The notes beneath the pieces were generated by a model. It was not told the DNA's origin and did no database searches. It worked only from the letters and a program-made list of their open reading frames with translations. Below are positions 1 to 8,982 of a stretch of 64,000 nucleotides of DNA, one piece after another. The stretch covers positions 48,680 to 112,679 of the forward strand of contig DEYP01000002.1 of assembly GCA_002364615.1 (NCBI GenBank). The letters are read 5' to 3'. Made by a program: the position numbers and the translations under genes. Numbering within the stretch: position 1 is the stretch's first letter; each line of letters starts with the position of its first letter. Origin of the DNA: Arsukibacterium sp. UBA3155 (GTDB lineage Bacteria > Pseudomonadota > Gammaproteobacteria > Enterobacterales > Alteromonadaceae).

Positions 1-891
1 GTAACGTTGGGCATAGTGCAACGTGAACAGGCGCAAAGCAGTAACCGTGACATGTTGTCGCTGGCTGATATCGCCAGACGCTGGGCGAAAAAGCAGTCTC
101 AGCGCTATGCCATGTTTAAACCGGAAATGGCTAATTCTGAAGAGTTTTGTCATAACCTACTGGTATTGCGCCAACTGAAGCAAGCGATAGATAGCGACAA
201 TATTGTGCCTTACGTGCAACGTATCGAGCCCCTTACCGCGACAGGAACAGTAAAGTACGAGTGTTTAATGCGACTTGTAACCGATGAGGGCACTGTGCTG
301 GCGCCGGGGTATTTTATGCAAGTGGCGAAAAAGTCGCAGCTGTATTCCAGGCTTACCGCCGCTATGCTGCAAAAAAGTATGCAATTGTTTGAGCACAGCA
401 GTGCGGAGTTTTCAGTCAACTTGTCTATGGATGACATAGAAGATGCCAAGACCCTGCATTATTTACTACAGTTGTTGCAGCATTACCCGCATGTCGCTAA
501 ACGCATGACATTCGAATTGCTTGAAACGGCAGAAGTGAGCAACTATATGGCCGTAAGTGCGTTTATCCGTCAAGTGAAGCTACATGGCTGCAAAATTGCT
601 ATTGATGATTTCGGCTCTGGATACTCCAATTTTGTCCATGTGCTGAGCTTAGATATTGACTACCTTAAAATTGATGGCTCGCTGATCCGTCAGATCCACA
701 CCGACAGCACCAGCCAGCATCTGCTGACAGCAATCACCGGGTTAGCAAGCAAAATGCAGATCAAAACAATCGCGGAGTTTGTTGAGTCGGCTGAGATACT
801 GCAAACGGTGCGCCAATTTGGTATTGATTATGCTCAGGGCTACCATATTGCTAAACCCCGGCCATTTAACGCCAAAACAGACTCAAATTAA
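1..891 (+). CDS. GGDEF-EAL cyclic-di-GMP phosphodiesterase, 5' end cut by window
   Basis: The reading frame is open from base 1 with no convincing start, so this is the C-terminal part of a longer protein. About the first 35 visible residues (ADIARRWAKKQ) resemble the end of a GGDEF domain. An EAL domain follows and should hydrolyse cyclic-di-GMP to pGpG. The catalytic set looks intact: an ECLMR form of the EAL motif near residue 85, Asn in NLS near 138, Glu in FELLE near 170, DDFGSGYS near 200, Lys in KIDGS near 221, Glu in TIAEFVE near 257 and Gln in QGY near 277. Activity is therefore likely, although the EAL motif itself reads ECL. Any upstream sensor domain and the state of the GGDEF active site lie outside the window. 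Residue numbers count from base 7. Confidence 0.85.
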   Translation, partial: VTLGIVQREQAQSSNRDMLSLADIARRWAKKQSQRYAMFKPEMANSEEFCHNLLVLRQLKQAIDSDNIVPYVQRIEPLTATGTVKYECLMRLVTDEGTVLAPGYFMQVAKKSQLYSRLTAAMLQKSMQLFEHSSAEFSVNLSMDDIEDAKTLHYLLQLLQHYPHVAKRMTFELLETAEVSNYMAVSAFIRQVKLHGCKIAIDDFGSGYSNFVHVLSLDIDYLKIDGSLIRQIHTDSTSQHLLTAITGLASKMQIKTIAEFVESAEILQTVRQFGIDYAQGYHIAKPRPFNAKTDSN

Positions 892-1222
892 CAACACACC
901 TCTTTAGCTTTTGAAACTAGCTGCGAAAAAAGTCCCTCCAACTGTCTGGTTATGGATTTTATCCAACAACAATTGGAGTCAGAACAAATTTACGTGACGA
1001 ACCGCTATTAGCCTAAATTAGAATATCAAACAGGCAGTTTGTCGCTAAATAAGCTTAGAGAATACTGTGGTTGGCACTATTCACGGGTTAGCTAGCAAGA
1101 CAATTGGCAAAAAGCAAGACTGCCCCTGATGCTGACTGATGCTATCAGGGCAAATCTCTTCTACATATCACCTGCAAAAATCTGTAAATAGATTTGAAAA
1201 AGGCCACACACTAAGCGTTCGC
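892..1222. other. Intergenic region between convergent genes
   Basis: This 331-base gap lies between the EAL gene and the dehydrogenase gene on the opposite strand. I see no convincing reading frame. It holds an imperfect hairpin at about 1121-1152, with arms TGCCCCTGAT and ATCAGGGCA (one bulged C), and a short inverted repeat TAAGCG-TT-CGCTTA at 1212-1225 that overlaps the dehydrogenase stop codon. Neither has a clear T-run, so I do not call them terminators. Confidence 0.5.
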
Positions 1223-2587
1223 TTAACGAGGTTTGCCGGTAGAATCTTTGGTTGAAACCCGTTCAAAAATAGTGCGTGCGCTGGTAACTCGCCATATAGT
1301 GTTGCCAACGTCGTCGGCCACCAGCAGGCCGCCATGTCCATCTACTGCAACTCCAACAGGTCTGCCACGGGCGTTGCCGTCGGCGTCGATGAAGCCTGAC
1401 AACACCACCTGCATCGTTCCGGTCGGCATTCCGTTGGTGAAGGGGACAAAGACAACTTCATAGCCGTTTAGTGGCTGGCGGTTCCAGGAGCCATGCAGAC
1501 CAACAAAGGCACCCTCTGCATAACCAGCCACAGTATTGTCATTAAAGGCCAGACCTAACGGCGCGACATGTGCGCCGAGGGCAAAATCGGGTGATACAGC
1601 ACTTGCCACCAGCTCTGGGTTTTGTGGACTTACGCGCTTATCGATGTTCTGGCCGAAATAGCTGTATGGCCAACCGTAGAACGCATCCCGGCGCACTGAG
1701 GTGAGGTAATCGGGTACCAGGTCGCTGCCTAATTCGTCCCGCTCGTTTACTACCGCCCACAGTGCACCTGTCTGGGGCTCCCAGTCTAAGCCTACCGGAT
1801 TACGCAGTCCGGTCGCGAATGTGCGCAACGCACCGGTGGCAATATCAAACTCGAGTATGGCGGCGCGCATATGTTCGGCTTCCATGCCGTTTTCGGCAAT
1901 ATTGCTATTTGAGCCAACGCCGACATAAAGCTTGCTGCCATTAGCGCTGGCGAGCAAACTCTTGGTCCAGTGGTGGTTCAATTCATCGCCCTTGCCGGGT
2001 AAGTCAGTTACTTTGGTAGGCGTAGCGGTTATCGTTGTGTCACCGCGCTGATAAGGCATTTTTACTAATGCATTGGCGTTGGCCACATATAAGGTGTCTC
2101 CAACCAGCGCCATGCCAAACGGCGAATGCAGACCCTGCAAAAAAACAGTGCGCAATTCGGCTTTGCCATCGCCGTTGGTATCGCGAAGCAGGGTAATGCG
2201 ATTGGCGCTGGGTACTGCAGCCCCGGCTTTTTTCATAACCCGTTTCATTATCCAGCCTTTAATGCCGCCGATACCACTTTTACCTGGGGGCGCATTAGTT
2301 TCGGCAACCAGTACGTCGCCATTTGGCAGAACGTACAGCCAGCGTGGATGCTTAAGACCCTCAGCGAAGGCTGTGACTTTCATGTTCGAAGCTGGGGTTG
2401 GCGTGACACCGTTTGGCCAGCCGATAGCTGGTGCGATCTTGACGGTGGGGATCAGAGAAGGGTTAGGCACTGGCAGTTGCGGATCAGCACCAGTGCCGGC
2501 CTTCGCAGATAATTGGGCGCGCCCGCCACAAGAGGAAATAAGAATTAGCAAAAAAAGCATTGCCAACGGAAATAGCGTTGTTCTCAA
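1223..2587 (-). CDS. PQQ-dependent sugar dehydrogenase family lipoprotein (sorbosone dehydrogenase-like)
   Basis: The product resembles soluble PQQ-type aldose/sorbosone dehydrogenases, six-bladed beta-propellers that oxidise sugars in the periplasm. Seen: [19 protein letters not shown] near the start of the propeller, then blade-like repeats through [31 protein letters not shown]-like text and [14 protein letters not shown] near the end. I chose the TTG start at 2587 because AAGGAG lies 7 bases upstream and it gives a compact lipoprotein signal ([20 protein letters not shown], lipobox ISSC). A TTG ten codons earlier is possible but would put the ribosome binding site inside the gene. Length is about 454 residues. 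The substrate and use of PQQ are family inferences; no PQQ synthesis genes are in the window. Confidence 0.8.
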   Translation of the reverse strand: MRTTLFPLAMLFLLILISSCGGRAQLSAKAGTGADPQLPVPNPSLIPTVKIAPAIGWPNGVTPTPASNMKVTAFAEGLKHPRWLYVLPNGDVLVAETNAPPGKSGIGGIKGWIMKRVMKKAGAAVPSANRITLLRDTNGDGKAELRTVFLQGLHSPFGMALVGDTLYVANANALVKMPYQRGDTTITATPTKVTDLPGKGDELNHHWTKSLLASANGSKLYVGVGSNSNIAENGMEAEHMRAAILEFDIATGALRTFATGLRNPVGLDWEPQTGALWAVVNERDELGSDLVPDYLTSVRRDAFYGWPYSYFGQNIDKRVSPQNPELVASAVSPDFALGAHVAPLGLAFNDNTVAGYAEGAFVGLHGSWNRQPLNGYEVVFVPFTNGMPTGTMQVVLSGFIDADGNARGRPVGVAVDGHGGLLVADDVGNTIWRVTSARTIFERVSTKDSTGKPR

Positions 2588-2652
2588 GGTAATGCTCCTT
2601 CCGGGGTTATTGTTCAATCTGAACAGTATTTACAGGCCAGGTGGTAAGCCAC

Positions 2653-3045
2653 TCAGTATAGCAAAGCCCGACCCGCCATACCAAAGGCGGCTATCATTCC
2701 TACCAACCAAACGGTAGAGCGTGGGGTAGCGTAGTCGAACCAGTAGCAAATGTAGTAAAGGATGCGGCTGGCGATAAAGACCCAGCCCAAAATGACGGTA
2801 GTGCTGTCTACCGCATTTAAAGCCACCGCGCTTAGTACCGCGCAGCCGTAGATAATAAGCGCTTCAAAACTATTGTAGTGGGCAGCATTGGCACGCTGGC
2901 CAAAGCCTTTTAATGCCGCTTGTTGTTCTCTGGGGTTTTTGTTGTCATAGCCACCGGCTTTTTGCATGGCAAATGCCAGCGGAGCCTTGGCTAAAAACGG
3001 TAATAACATGGCAATAAATAACGTGAGTAAAAGTGTACTTAGCAT
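2653..3045 (-). CDS. MAPEG family membrane protein
   Basis: A 130-residue integral membrane protein with about four hydrophobic segments, one at the N-terminus (LLLTLFIAMLLPFLAK) and others around residues 60-80, 83-100 and 112-128. The pattern NPREQQAALKGFGQRANAAHYN between the first two segments is typical of bacterial MAPEG proteins (membrane-associated proteins in eicosanoid and glutathione metabolism). The bacterial members have no settled function. The ATG start has GGAG 8 bases upstream. It lies 65 bases upstream of the dehydrogenase on the same strand and may share its transcript. Confidence 0.85.
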   Translation of the reverse strand: MLSTLLLTLFIAMLLPFLAKAPLAFAMQKAGGYDNKNPREQQAALKGFGQRANAAHYNSFEALIIYGCAVLSAVALNAVDSTTVILGWVFIASRILYYICYWFDYATPRSTVWLVGMIAAFGMAGRALLY

Positions 3046-3247
3046 TAAAAATTCTCCGGTTCGAACACAATAGCGTTGATATTAAAAGAAAGCAGCGTTG
3101 ATATTTAAAGAAACAGTCTAGCTTCAGCTTACTTTGTAGCGAGTGACCTTACCAGCTTAAATCTGGTACTCTGTTTAGTGGGCCATAAAAATAATAACTG
3201 CCCGGCTAAAAAATGAATACAAAAAGCATAAAAATGGAGCAAAACGG

Positions 3248-4612
3248 GTGAAGCACATTGTTATTTCTTTAAATCTGATGGCAAAGCCGATGTTAACGTT
3301 AAGTCTGATTTTAACGTTAAGCGGGCTAACCGGCTGTAGCGAAGCCGACACCCCTGAGCCTGCGCCGTTACCAGATAAAGGGTCGCTGGTGTTAGTTGGT
3401 GGGGCGCTTGCCGCGTCTAATGCGGATGTACATCAGCGTTTTATTGAGCTGGCAGGTGGTGAACTGCAAGCGAGGATCGCGGTTATTCCTGCTGCCAGTG
3501 GTCAGCCGGCAAAGTACTTTAAACAATTTCGTAAGGACATGCAGCGTTACGGCCTGGATGAAGACCAGATGACGTTGTTTCCGGTTGCTGTGAATGATGA
3601 CAAAAGTACTGCCGATATTGATGAAAGCCAGTGGCGCCGCGGTGCTACCGATTTTAAACTGGCGGAACACCTCAGCCAGTATACGGCGGTATGGTTTCTG
3701 GGCGGCGATCAGCTGAACATTACCGCCACTTTGGCGCCGGATGGCCAGAAGTCAGTATTGCTTGAGGCTATCTGGGCGCTATATCAACGCGGTGGTGTGA
3801 TTGGCGGCACCAGCGCCGGTGCGGCAATGATGAGCGAGGTTATGATCGCGGCGGGTGATTCCTGGGGGGCGCTGACAGAAGGCACTACCGAGAGTTACAA
3901 CGGTATGCAGGATCAGGAAAATGGCCCATTAATGTTGGCCAAGGGATTGGGGTTCTTCCCCCATGCCATTATTGACCAGCATTTTGACCGCAAAGCCCGC
4001 TTTGGCCGTTTAATTTTGGCTACTGAACTGAACAAAGCTACATTTCCGCTGGGCTTTGGCATTGATGAAAATACCGCTTTGGTTTATACCGCCGCAAATC
4101 ATAGTGTGCAGGTCATCGGGGCCGGTGCGGTTACTGCTATTGATGTCAGCAATGCCAGGCGAATTAAAAATCCCCATGCTTTTCATATTGAAAATGTCCG
4201 TATTAGCGTAATGCAGGGCGGGGATCAGTATCATTTTGATACCGAGCAGTTTGTCGCTAACCCGCTTAAGCACGCTACCGTGGGCCATGAATATCTTAAT
4301 CTGGCAGAACCTGTGGTGTCGGGTGTGTTTAGCCGCAATACCCGGCTAAAAGATATGTTGACCTTTGATCTGGTTGACAATAAAGGCAGCAAACAGGTGG
4401 TCAGTTATCTGCATCAGGGGCAAGGGACCGGCTTTACCCTGCGGTTTACTCAGGATGAATACACCACCGGATACTGGCAATATCTTGATGGGTTGCTCGA
4501 TAGTGGCAGTGCCTTCGGGGTAAAGCTGGATATTATACCGACTGAGTTCACGATTACGCCGCTTAGTGCAGCAAGCGAGACAACCCGCACAAAGGCCCAG
4601 GCAAAGCACTAG
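3248..4612 (+). CDS. Cyanophycinase-like peptidase S51 lipoprotein
   Basis: This 454-residue protein belongs to the cyanophycinase/peptidase S51 group of serine exopeptidases that cut beta-Asp-Arg polymer or related dipeptides. The nucleophile elbow GGTSAGAAMMS (Ser near residue 189), LVLVGGAL at the start of the domain, FLGGDQLN and FFPHAIIDQHF are all present. An N-terminal lipobox (LSGLTGC) suggests anchoring in the outer membrane, so the substrate is probably external. The GTG start is supported by GGAG 8 bases upstream; ATG codons at 3278 and 3290 are in-frame alternatives. The C-terminal 150 residues or so extend beyond the catalytic core and look beta-rich. No cyanophycin synthetase is in the window. 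Confidence 0.85.
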   Translation: MKHIVISLNLMAKPMLTLSLILTLSGLTGCSEADTPEPAPLPDKGSLVLVGGALAASNADVHQRFIELAGGELQARIAVIPAASGQPAKYFKQFRKDMQRYGLDEDQMTLFPVAVNDDKSTADIDESQWRRGATDFKLAEHLSQYTAVWFLGGDQLNITATLAPDGQKSVLLEAIWALYQRGGVIGGTSAGAAMMSEVMIAAGDSWGALTEGTTESYNGMQDQENGPLMLAKGLGFFPHAIIDQHFDRKARFGRLILATELNKATFPLGFGIDENTALVYTAANHSVQVIGAGAVTAIDVSNARRIKNPHAFHIENVRISVMQGGDQYHFDTEQFVANPLKHATVGHEYLNLAEPVVSGVFSRNTRLKDMLTFDLVDNKGSKQVVSYLHQGQGTGFTLRFTQDEYTTGYWQYLDGLLDSGSAFGVKLDIIPTEFTITPLSAASETTRTKAQAKH

Positions 4613-4697
4613 CTCATTTAGGTTCATCGCCGGGGCGTACTTGCTCAACCTAAGTGTTGTGGTCACTAAGCCGGCCGTGGTGGCTAACGGCCAAGGC

Positions 4698-5735
4698 TTA
4701 TAGCGGCTCCAGCTGGTAATCACCGTTCGCGAACGCCTCGGCCAACTCATGTGAGCGCTGCAGCACGATTTGCCAGTTTGCGATACGCTGCGGATCGCTG
4801 AGCTTAAAATCATTTCTGTCGGGGATTTTACCGTTCGGTAAACTGGCCACCCAACTGGCGCTTGGACACAGCAATACCACGTTGTGCAAGTGCGCGGCAT
4901 TGGGCCGGCGCCATTTAAGCGCTTTGTCGAACCAGCCTGGTGTAAGGTGGGGGTAAAAGTGCGGATACAGCACCAGCCCATGATGACTAAATGGCAGATC
5001 AAAGTGATAGTCGGTTATGCCGCCATCGTAATAAAGCCCCGGGCCTGCGCCTTCGATGTTTTTTACAGGGGACAATACCAGCGGGATGGAGCCACTGGCC
5101 AACACTGCCTGGCGCAGATTTGCCTGGCTTAAGGGCACATGTTGGGTGGGCAAGCCGGTGTAGCGATGAAACGGCGCCTGGCAATGCTGCGGATGAAACT
5201 GCACCCGCTGATAAAAGTGCTGCAGATTTCGTCTGTTTAATAAATTAGCGCCGGCGGCCAGGGTTAAACCGGCCGCTTGCCATAATTTGCGCTGGCTACG
5301 GTTGATACCTTTGGCCTTCGCCACAATCAGGTTGAGTTTCATCACCGGGTTGTCGAGTACTTCGTTAATCTGCTGCTCACTGCTGAACACCTGGTCGATA
5401 ACGGCCGATGAAATACGGGTTACCTGATGAATATCGGCGCCAGGTGGAAACGTAATGGTGGAATAGGCGTTGGCAAAGCGCGCTGAGGCAGCAACCGGGT
5501 TGGCCTGGGCATAGCAGGCAAAGCGCCAGGCTCCGGCCGAGCTACCTAATAAATGCAGTGGCTTGGTGCGCCCTGCGAAAAATTCAGCCAGTAAGTACTG
5601 GTCAAGACCATAGAGACAAAACCATTTGGGGCCGCCACTTGCTCCCACCATCACGCTGATATCGTCGGCCTGCAGGCCATGTTGTTTAATATGCGCCATT
5701 GCACCCGGGCCGGCTAGTACGCGAAGCTTATTCAA
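4698..5735 (-). CDS. Patatin-like phospholipase family protein
   Basis: A 345-residue patatin-like acyl hydrolase. It has the glycine-rich oxyanion segment VGASGGPKW, the nucleophile elbow LLGSSAGAW (G-S-S-A-G, Ser about residue 66) and the catalytic Asp in YYDGGITDYHF, in the normal order for a Ser-Asp dyad lipase. There is no signal peptide, so a cytoplasmic role in lipid turnover is inferred. The start is TTG at 5735; the N-terminal LRVLAGPGAMAHIKQHGL is typical of the family, which supports the long form, although GGAG is a distant 12 bases upstream. The gene runs towards the cyanophycinase gene, and an imperfect hairpin lies at about 4668-4699 over its stop. Confidence 0.8.
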   Translation of the reverse strand: MNKLRVLAGPGAMAHIKQHGLQADDISVMVGASGGPKWFCLYGLDQYLLAEFFAGRTKPLHLLGSSAGAWRFACYAQANPVAASARFANAYSTITFPPGADIHQVTRISSAVIDQVFSSEQQINEVLDNPVMKLNLIVAKAKGINRSQRKLWQAAGLTLAAGANLLNRRNLQHFYQRVQFHPQHCQAPFHRYTGLPTQHVPLSQANLRQAVLASGSIPLVLSPVKNIEGAGPGLYYDGGITDYHFDLPFSHHGLVLYPHFYPHLTPGWFDKALKWRRPNAAHLHNVVLLCPSASWVASLPNGKIPDRNDFKLSDPQRIANWQIVLQRSHELAEAFANGDYQLEPL

Positions 5736-5781
5736 AACGACAGGACTCTCCAGTAAGTATTCAGGCCGATGTTAAAACACC

Positions 5782-7032
5782 TTATAACGGGCCAAACAAG
5801 GTTTTATGCATGCGTTCGGCATAATCGTCAGTCATGCCAGAGATATAATCACAAATGACCCGCATTCCCTGGCCATGTTCGCTGGCACTGTGCCAGCGCT
5901 GTTGGGTATTAAGCGGCAGCAAGCGACTGGGATCAGAGGCGAAAGCATCAAACAGCTGCAACAACATATTCTGACAGCGAAACCGGGATTGCTGAATCAT
6001 TGGCTGGCGGATAACACAATTAAACACCAGTTTTTTCAGGCTATGTAACAGTGCGGTTTCCGCACCCGGTAAGCGGGCGTTATAGCGAATTAACGGCTCG
6101 CTGGCATCTGGCAATGGTTGATAGATCTCCACTGAGGTAATAAGCCGGTTTACTAAGGCGCCAATAGCGTCTTTTCGGATATGGTGCTCACTACTGAACA
6201 GCTTTGCCCCCAGCTGCTGCATATCATCGCCGGTATAGTGTTGCCATTGGCTATAACTTACATTGCTCAGCACAATAGCGTCTTCTAAATCATGTACGCC
6301 ATACGCAATATCGTCGGCCAGTTCCATAATGGATGCGTCAAGTGACTTGTAGCGGGATTTAATAAAAGGCGATTGTGCTAAAGTTTCTACCTGCTCAAAG
6401 GCGTCGCGATCGTTGCTGCTTAGTGGCTGCAATATCCAGTCTAAAATATCAGCGTCGGCCTGAAAAATGGCTTTAGCCGGTTTCCAGTGGTTTAAGTTCA
6501 GTGGGTTAGCCGTGTTATTAATGGTAGGCAAGGGTGGTTGCAATACCGGGTATTTTAATAACCCCAGTAAGGTACGCCTTGCTAAATCCATACCGTGATG
6601 CTGGGTATAGGGCTCCAGTTTGGCAACAATTCGCAACGTCTGGCCATTACCTTCGAAGCCACCGTCAGACAGCATTTTATAATTCAGTGCAGTTTCACCA
6701 CCATGGCCAAAGGGTGGGTGGCCGATGTCATGGGCCAGGCATAACGCCTCCATCAGGCTGAGATCTGGCAATGCGGCTTTAATCTGCCCGCTCGACTTTT
6801 TTTCCAGCTGACTCACCAGTCCAGTACCAATTTGGGCCGCTTCTAACGAGTGGGTAAGTCTTGTACGGTAAAAGTCATTCTGGCCAATCCCCAGGATCTG
6901 GGTTTTTGATTGCAAGCGCCGAAATGCGGCAGAGTGCAGAATACGCGCGCGGTCACGCTGCCAGGGTGAGCGTTGATCATTAGGCCGATCATGGTTGCCC
7001 TCTGAGTGTCGCTCCGACCAAATTGCTAACAT
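5782..7032 (-). CDS. dGTPase-like HD-domain nucleotide triphosphohydrolase
   Basis: A 416-residue HD hydrolase of the deoxyguanosinetriphosphate triphosphohydrolase-like (short or type 2) group, which converts dNTPs to deoxynucleosides and triphosphate. Metal-binding residues are visible: RTRLTHSLEAAQIG near the start, the HD pair in LAHDIGHPPFGHGGE, and Asp in ELADDIAYGVHDLED. AFRRLQSKTQIL precedes the HD core, as in the family. AAGGAAGG stands just before the ATG. It diverges from yebG; the LexA-type operator lies 96 bases from its start, so DNA-damage control of this gene as well is possible but unproved. Some homologues limit phage replication by draining dNTPs; nothing here shows that role. 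Confidence 0.88.
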   Translation of the reverse strand: MLAIWSERHSEGNHDRPNDQRSPWQRDRARILHSAAFRRLQSKTQILGIGQNDFYRTRLTHSLEAAQIGTGLVSQLEKKSSGQIKAALPDLSLMEALCLAHDIGHPPFGHGGETALNYKMLSDGGFEGNGQTLRIVAKLEPYTQHHGMDLARRTLLGLLKYPVLQPPLPTINNTANPLNLNHWKPAKAIFQADADILDWILQPLSSNDRDAFEQVETLAQSPFIKSRYKSLDASIMELADDIAYGVHDLEDAIVLSNVSYSQWQHYTGDDMQQLGAKLFSSEHHIRKDAIGALVNRLITSVEIYQPLPDASEPLIRYNARLPGAETALLHSLKKLVFNCVIRQPMIQQSRFRCQNMLLQLFDAFASDPSRLLPLNTQQRWHSASEHGQGMRVICDYISGMTDDYAERMHKTLFGPL

Positions 7033-7127
7033 AACCTTCCTTAATCATGATAAAACGGCTTAGCAAGAGCCACTATACTACGCGACAATCGATTTTAATT
7101 CGAGCACTCGACACCGGCTAAATTATA

Positions 7128-7143
7128 CTGTATAAAATAACAG
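7128..7143 (+). promoter_or_regulatory. LexA (SOS) operator upstream of yebG
   Basis: The 16-base sequence CTGTATAAAATAACAG fits the gammaproteobacterial LexA box CTGT-N8-ACAG exactly, with an A/T-only centre. It ends 24 bases before the yebG ATG, a normal repressor position. yebG is a known SOS gene, so site and gene support each other. Confidence 0.85.
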
Positions 7144-7167
7144 TTAAAATTAATCAGGGGCAGCAAA

Positions 7168-7515
7168 ATGGCAGTAGTAATTAAATATATTGTAGAGCGC
7201 AATGGAGTAGAGAAAATGACATTTACCTCAAAAGCGGAGGCTGATGCCTATGACAAAATGCTGGATACTGCTGATGAGTTAGCTGGTTTTCTAAACGCCA
7301 GTAGCCTGTTGAATGATGAAGCGCAAACCGAGACTCTGGCGTTATATCTGGCCCAGAATAAAGACGCGTTACTGGTCGCATTGGGTGCCAAAAAGCCAGC
7401 AAAAGTGGCGGAGAAAGCGCCGCTAAAAAAACCAGCTAAAGCGGTCGCTGAAACAAAAGCGCCTGACGAGACTGAATTAGCAGCAAACAAGCCTGGGGCA
7501 GAGCAAGCTGCCTGA
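7168..7515 (+). CDS. yebG: YebG family SOS-inducible protein
   Basis: A small protein of 115 residues. Its first 75 residues (MAVVIKYIVERNGVEKMTF, KAEADAYDKMLD, LYLAQNKDALLVAL) match the YebG family, a LexA-regulated protein of unknown biochemical function. The C-terminal third is a low-complexity Lys/Ala/Pro/Glu tail, which varies in the family. AGGGG lies 9 bases before the ATG. A perfect LexA operator sits directly upstream. It stands alone; the next gene runs towards it. Confidence 0.92.
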   Translation: MAVVIKYIVERNGVEKMTFTSKAEADAYDKMLDTADELAGFLNASSLLNDEAQTETLALYLAQNKDALLVALGAKKPAKVAEKAPLKKPAKAVAETKAPDETELAANKPGAEQAA

Positions 7516-7544
7516 GCCACTTGCAATGGCAATAGTAAGCAAAA

Positions 7545-7574
7545 GCTGCGCTGACTTAGATGTGACAGCGCAGC
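7545..7574 (-). terminator. Hairpin downstream of the AGCS symporter gene
   Basis: GCTGCGCTG and CAGCGCAGC form a perfect 9-bp stem with a 12-base loop in the gap between convergent yebG and the symporter gene. Read on the minus strand it is followed by TTTTGC, a short T-run, so it is a plausible but weak intrinsic terminator. Confidence 0.5.
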
Positions 7575-7590
7575 CAAAGCCTTTATGGTA

Positions 7591-8982
7591 TTAAGGTGTC
7601 CGCTTTAGCCAGTAGGCTTTTAAATCGGCTTTTACTTCAGGCAGCAGTAAATACAACGCCAGAATATTAGGCACTGCCATCAGAAATATCATTGAATCGA
7701 TAAAATCGAAAACGGCCATTACATTTGGCACGGCGCCAATTGACACAATAAAGCAAAACAGCACTTTATAAAGCTTGGTCAGACGCCTGTCATGGCCCAC
7801 CAGATAACGCCAACCGGTTAAGCCATAATACGACCAGCTGATCACGGTAGAAAAGCCAAATAACAGCAGGGCCACCATTAGCACCCACGGAAACCAACTG
7901 ACAACGGAGGCAAAGGCGCCGGAGGTAATTTGCACGCCATCCAGCCCCGGGGTCTGGTATGCGCCGGTCAGGATAATCACCAGGGCGGTAATAGTGCAGA
8001 TAACGACGGTATCGATAAAGGGCTCGAGCAAGCCAACAAACCCCTGGCTGACAGGATCTTTGGTCTTTGCAGCGGCATGCGCAATAGGCGAGGAGCCAAT
8101 GCCTGCTTCGTTAGAATAGGCCGCGCGCCGAAATCCCTGAATCAATACGCCGATAAAACCGCCATAACCTGCTTCAGGAGTAAACGCGCCCTGGACAATC
8201 AGCCACAGCGCAGCAGGGATCGCGCTAAAGTGGGTAAACATAACAAGCAGCGACGCTGCCAGATAAAGTCCGCACATTAACGGCACCAGTTTACTGGTCA
8301 CCCGGGCGATACTTTTTAAGCCGCCAATTATCACGGCGCCCACCAGTCCTGCATAAATAACACCGAACAGCCAGGCATTATCAAAACCCGTAACGGTTTT
8401 AACCTGAACAAACCCCTGATTAACATGGACAAAACCGGCAGATCCAAAAATAACAAACACCGAGAATGCCATAGCCAGCACGGTGCCGGTAAGCGGCAAA
8501 TTAAACTTATCCAGTGCCGCTTTAATGTAGTACATCGGGCCGCCGGATACCGAACCGTCACTGTTAATCTGCCGGTATTTTACTGCCAGGGTACATTCAA
8601 CAAATTTCGTAGACATACCTAGCAGGCCGGCCACGATCATCCAGAAGGTTGCACCCGGCCCGCCCAGGCTTATCGCAATCGCGACGCCAGCAATATTACC
8701 GGTACCCACGGTGCCTGATAACGCCGTACTCAGTGCCTGAAAGGGTGAAATTTCACCGCTGCCGCCGCTGCTTTTGTTGTTTTTAAGCAAACCAATAGCA
8801 TGGCCAAACCCTCTGACATTAATAAAGCCGAGATAACAGGTGAATACCAACGCACCGCTCATCAGCCAGATCAATACCATGGGTATGGCAATGCCGTTAA
8901 TATCAAACGCATAAAACACGATGGCAGCAAGTTTAGCGGTGAAACTTTCAAATACCTGTTGGAACGAAAAGTCACTTATCAT
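7591..8982 (-). CDS. Alanine/glycine:cation symporter (AGCS family)
   Basis: A 463-residue sodium-coupled amino acid carrier of the AGCS family with about ten or eleven hydrophobic segments. Family marks include SALSGTVGTGNIAGVAIA near residues 85-105, GGPGATFWM, GMSTKFVECTLAVKYR and the conserved SNEAGIGSSPIAHAAA. The ATG overlaps the alaA stop (ATGA), so the two genes are translationally coupled. Alanine is the probable substrate, since alaA makes alanine from pyruvate and glutamate. The gene ends facing yebG with a hairpin in between. Confidence 0.88.
   Translation of the reverse strand: MISDFSFQQVFESFTAKLAAIVFYAFDINGIAIPMVLIWLMSGALVFTCYLGFINVRGFGHAIGLLKNNKSSGGSGEISPFQALSTALSGTVGTGNIAGVAIAISLGGPGATFWMIVAGLLGMSTKFVECTLAVKYRQINSDGSVSGGPMYYIKAALDKFNLPLTGTVLAMAFSVFVIFGSAGFVHVNQGFVQVKTVTGFDNAWLFGVIYAGLVGAVIIGGLKSIARVTSKLVPLMCGLYLAASLLVMFTHFSAIPAALWLIVQGAFTPEAGYGGFIGVLIQGFRRAAYSNEAGIGSSPIAHAAAKTKDPVSQGFVGLLEPFIDTVVICTITALVIILTGAYQTPGLDGVQITSGAFASVVSWFPWVLMVALLLFGFSTVISWSYYGLTGWRYLVGHDRRLTKLYKVLFCFIVSIGAVPNVMAVFDFIDSMIFLMAVPNILALYLLLPEVKADLKAYWLKRTP

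Noticed and set aside
1121-1152. Hairpin downstream of the EAL gene as terminator or attachment site
   Set aside because: The stem is imperfect, the loop long and there is no T-run; nothing around it suggests a mobile element.
2073-2717. Open frame of 214 codons on the plus strand
   Set aside because: It is antisense to the PQQ dehydrogenase gene, which has a lipoprotein signal and clear family segments.
4346-5002. Open frame of 218 codons on the minus strand
   Set aside because: It overlaps the ends of the cyanophycinase and patatin genes, has odd Trp/Arg/Cys-rich composition and no family marks; both overlapped genes are well supported.
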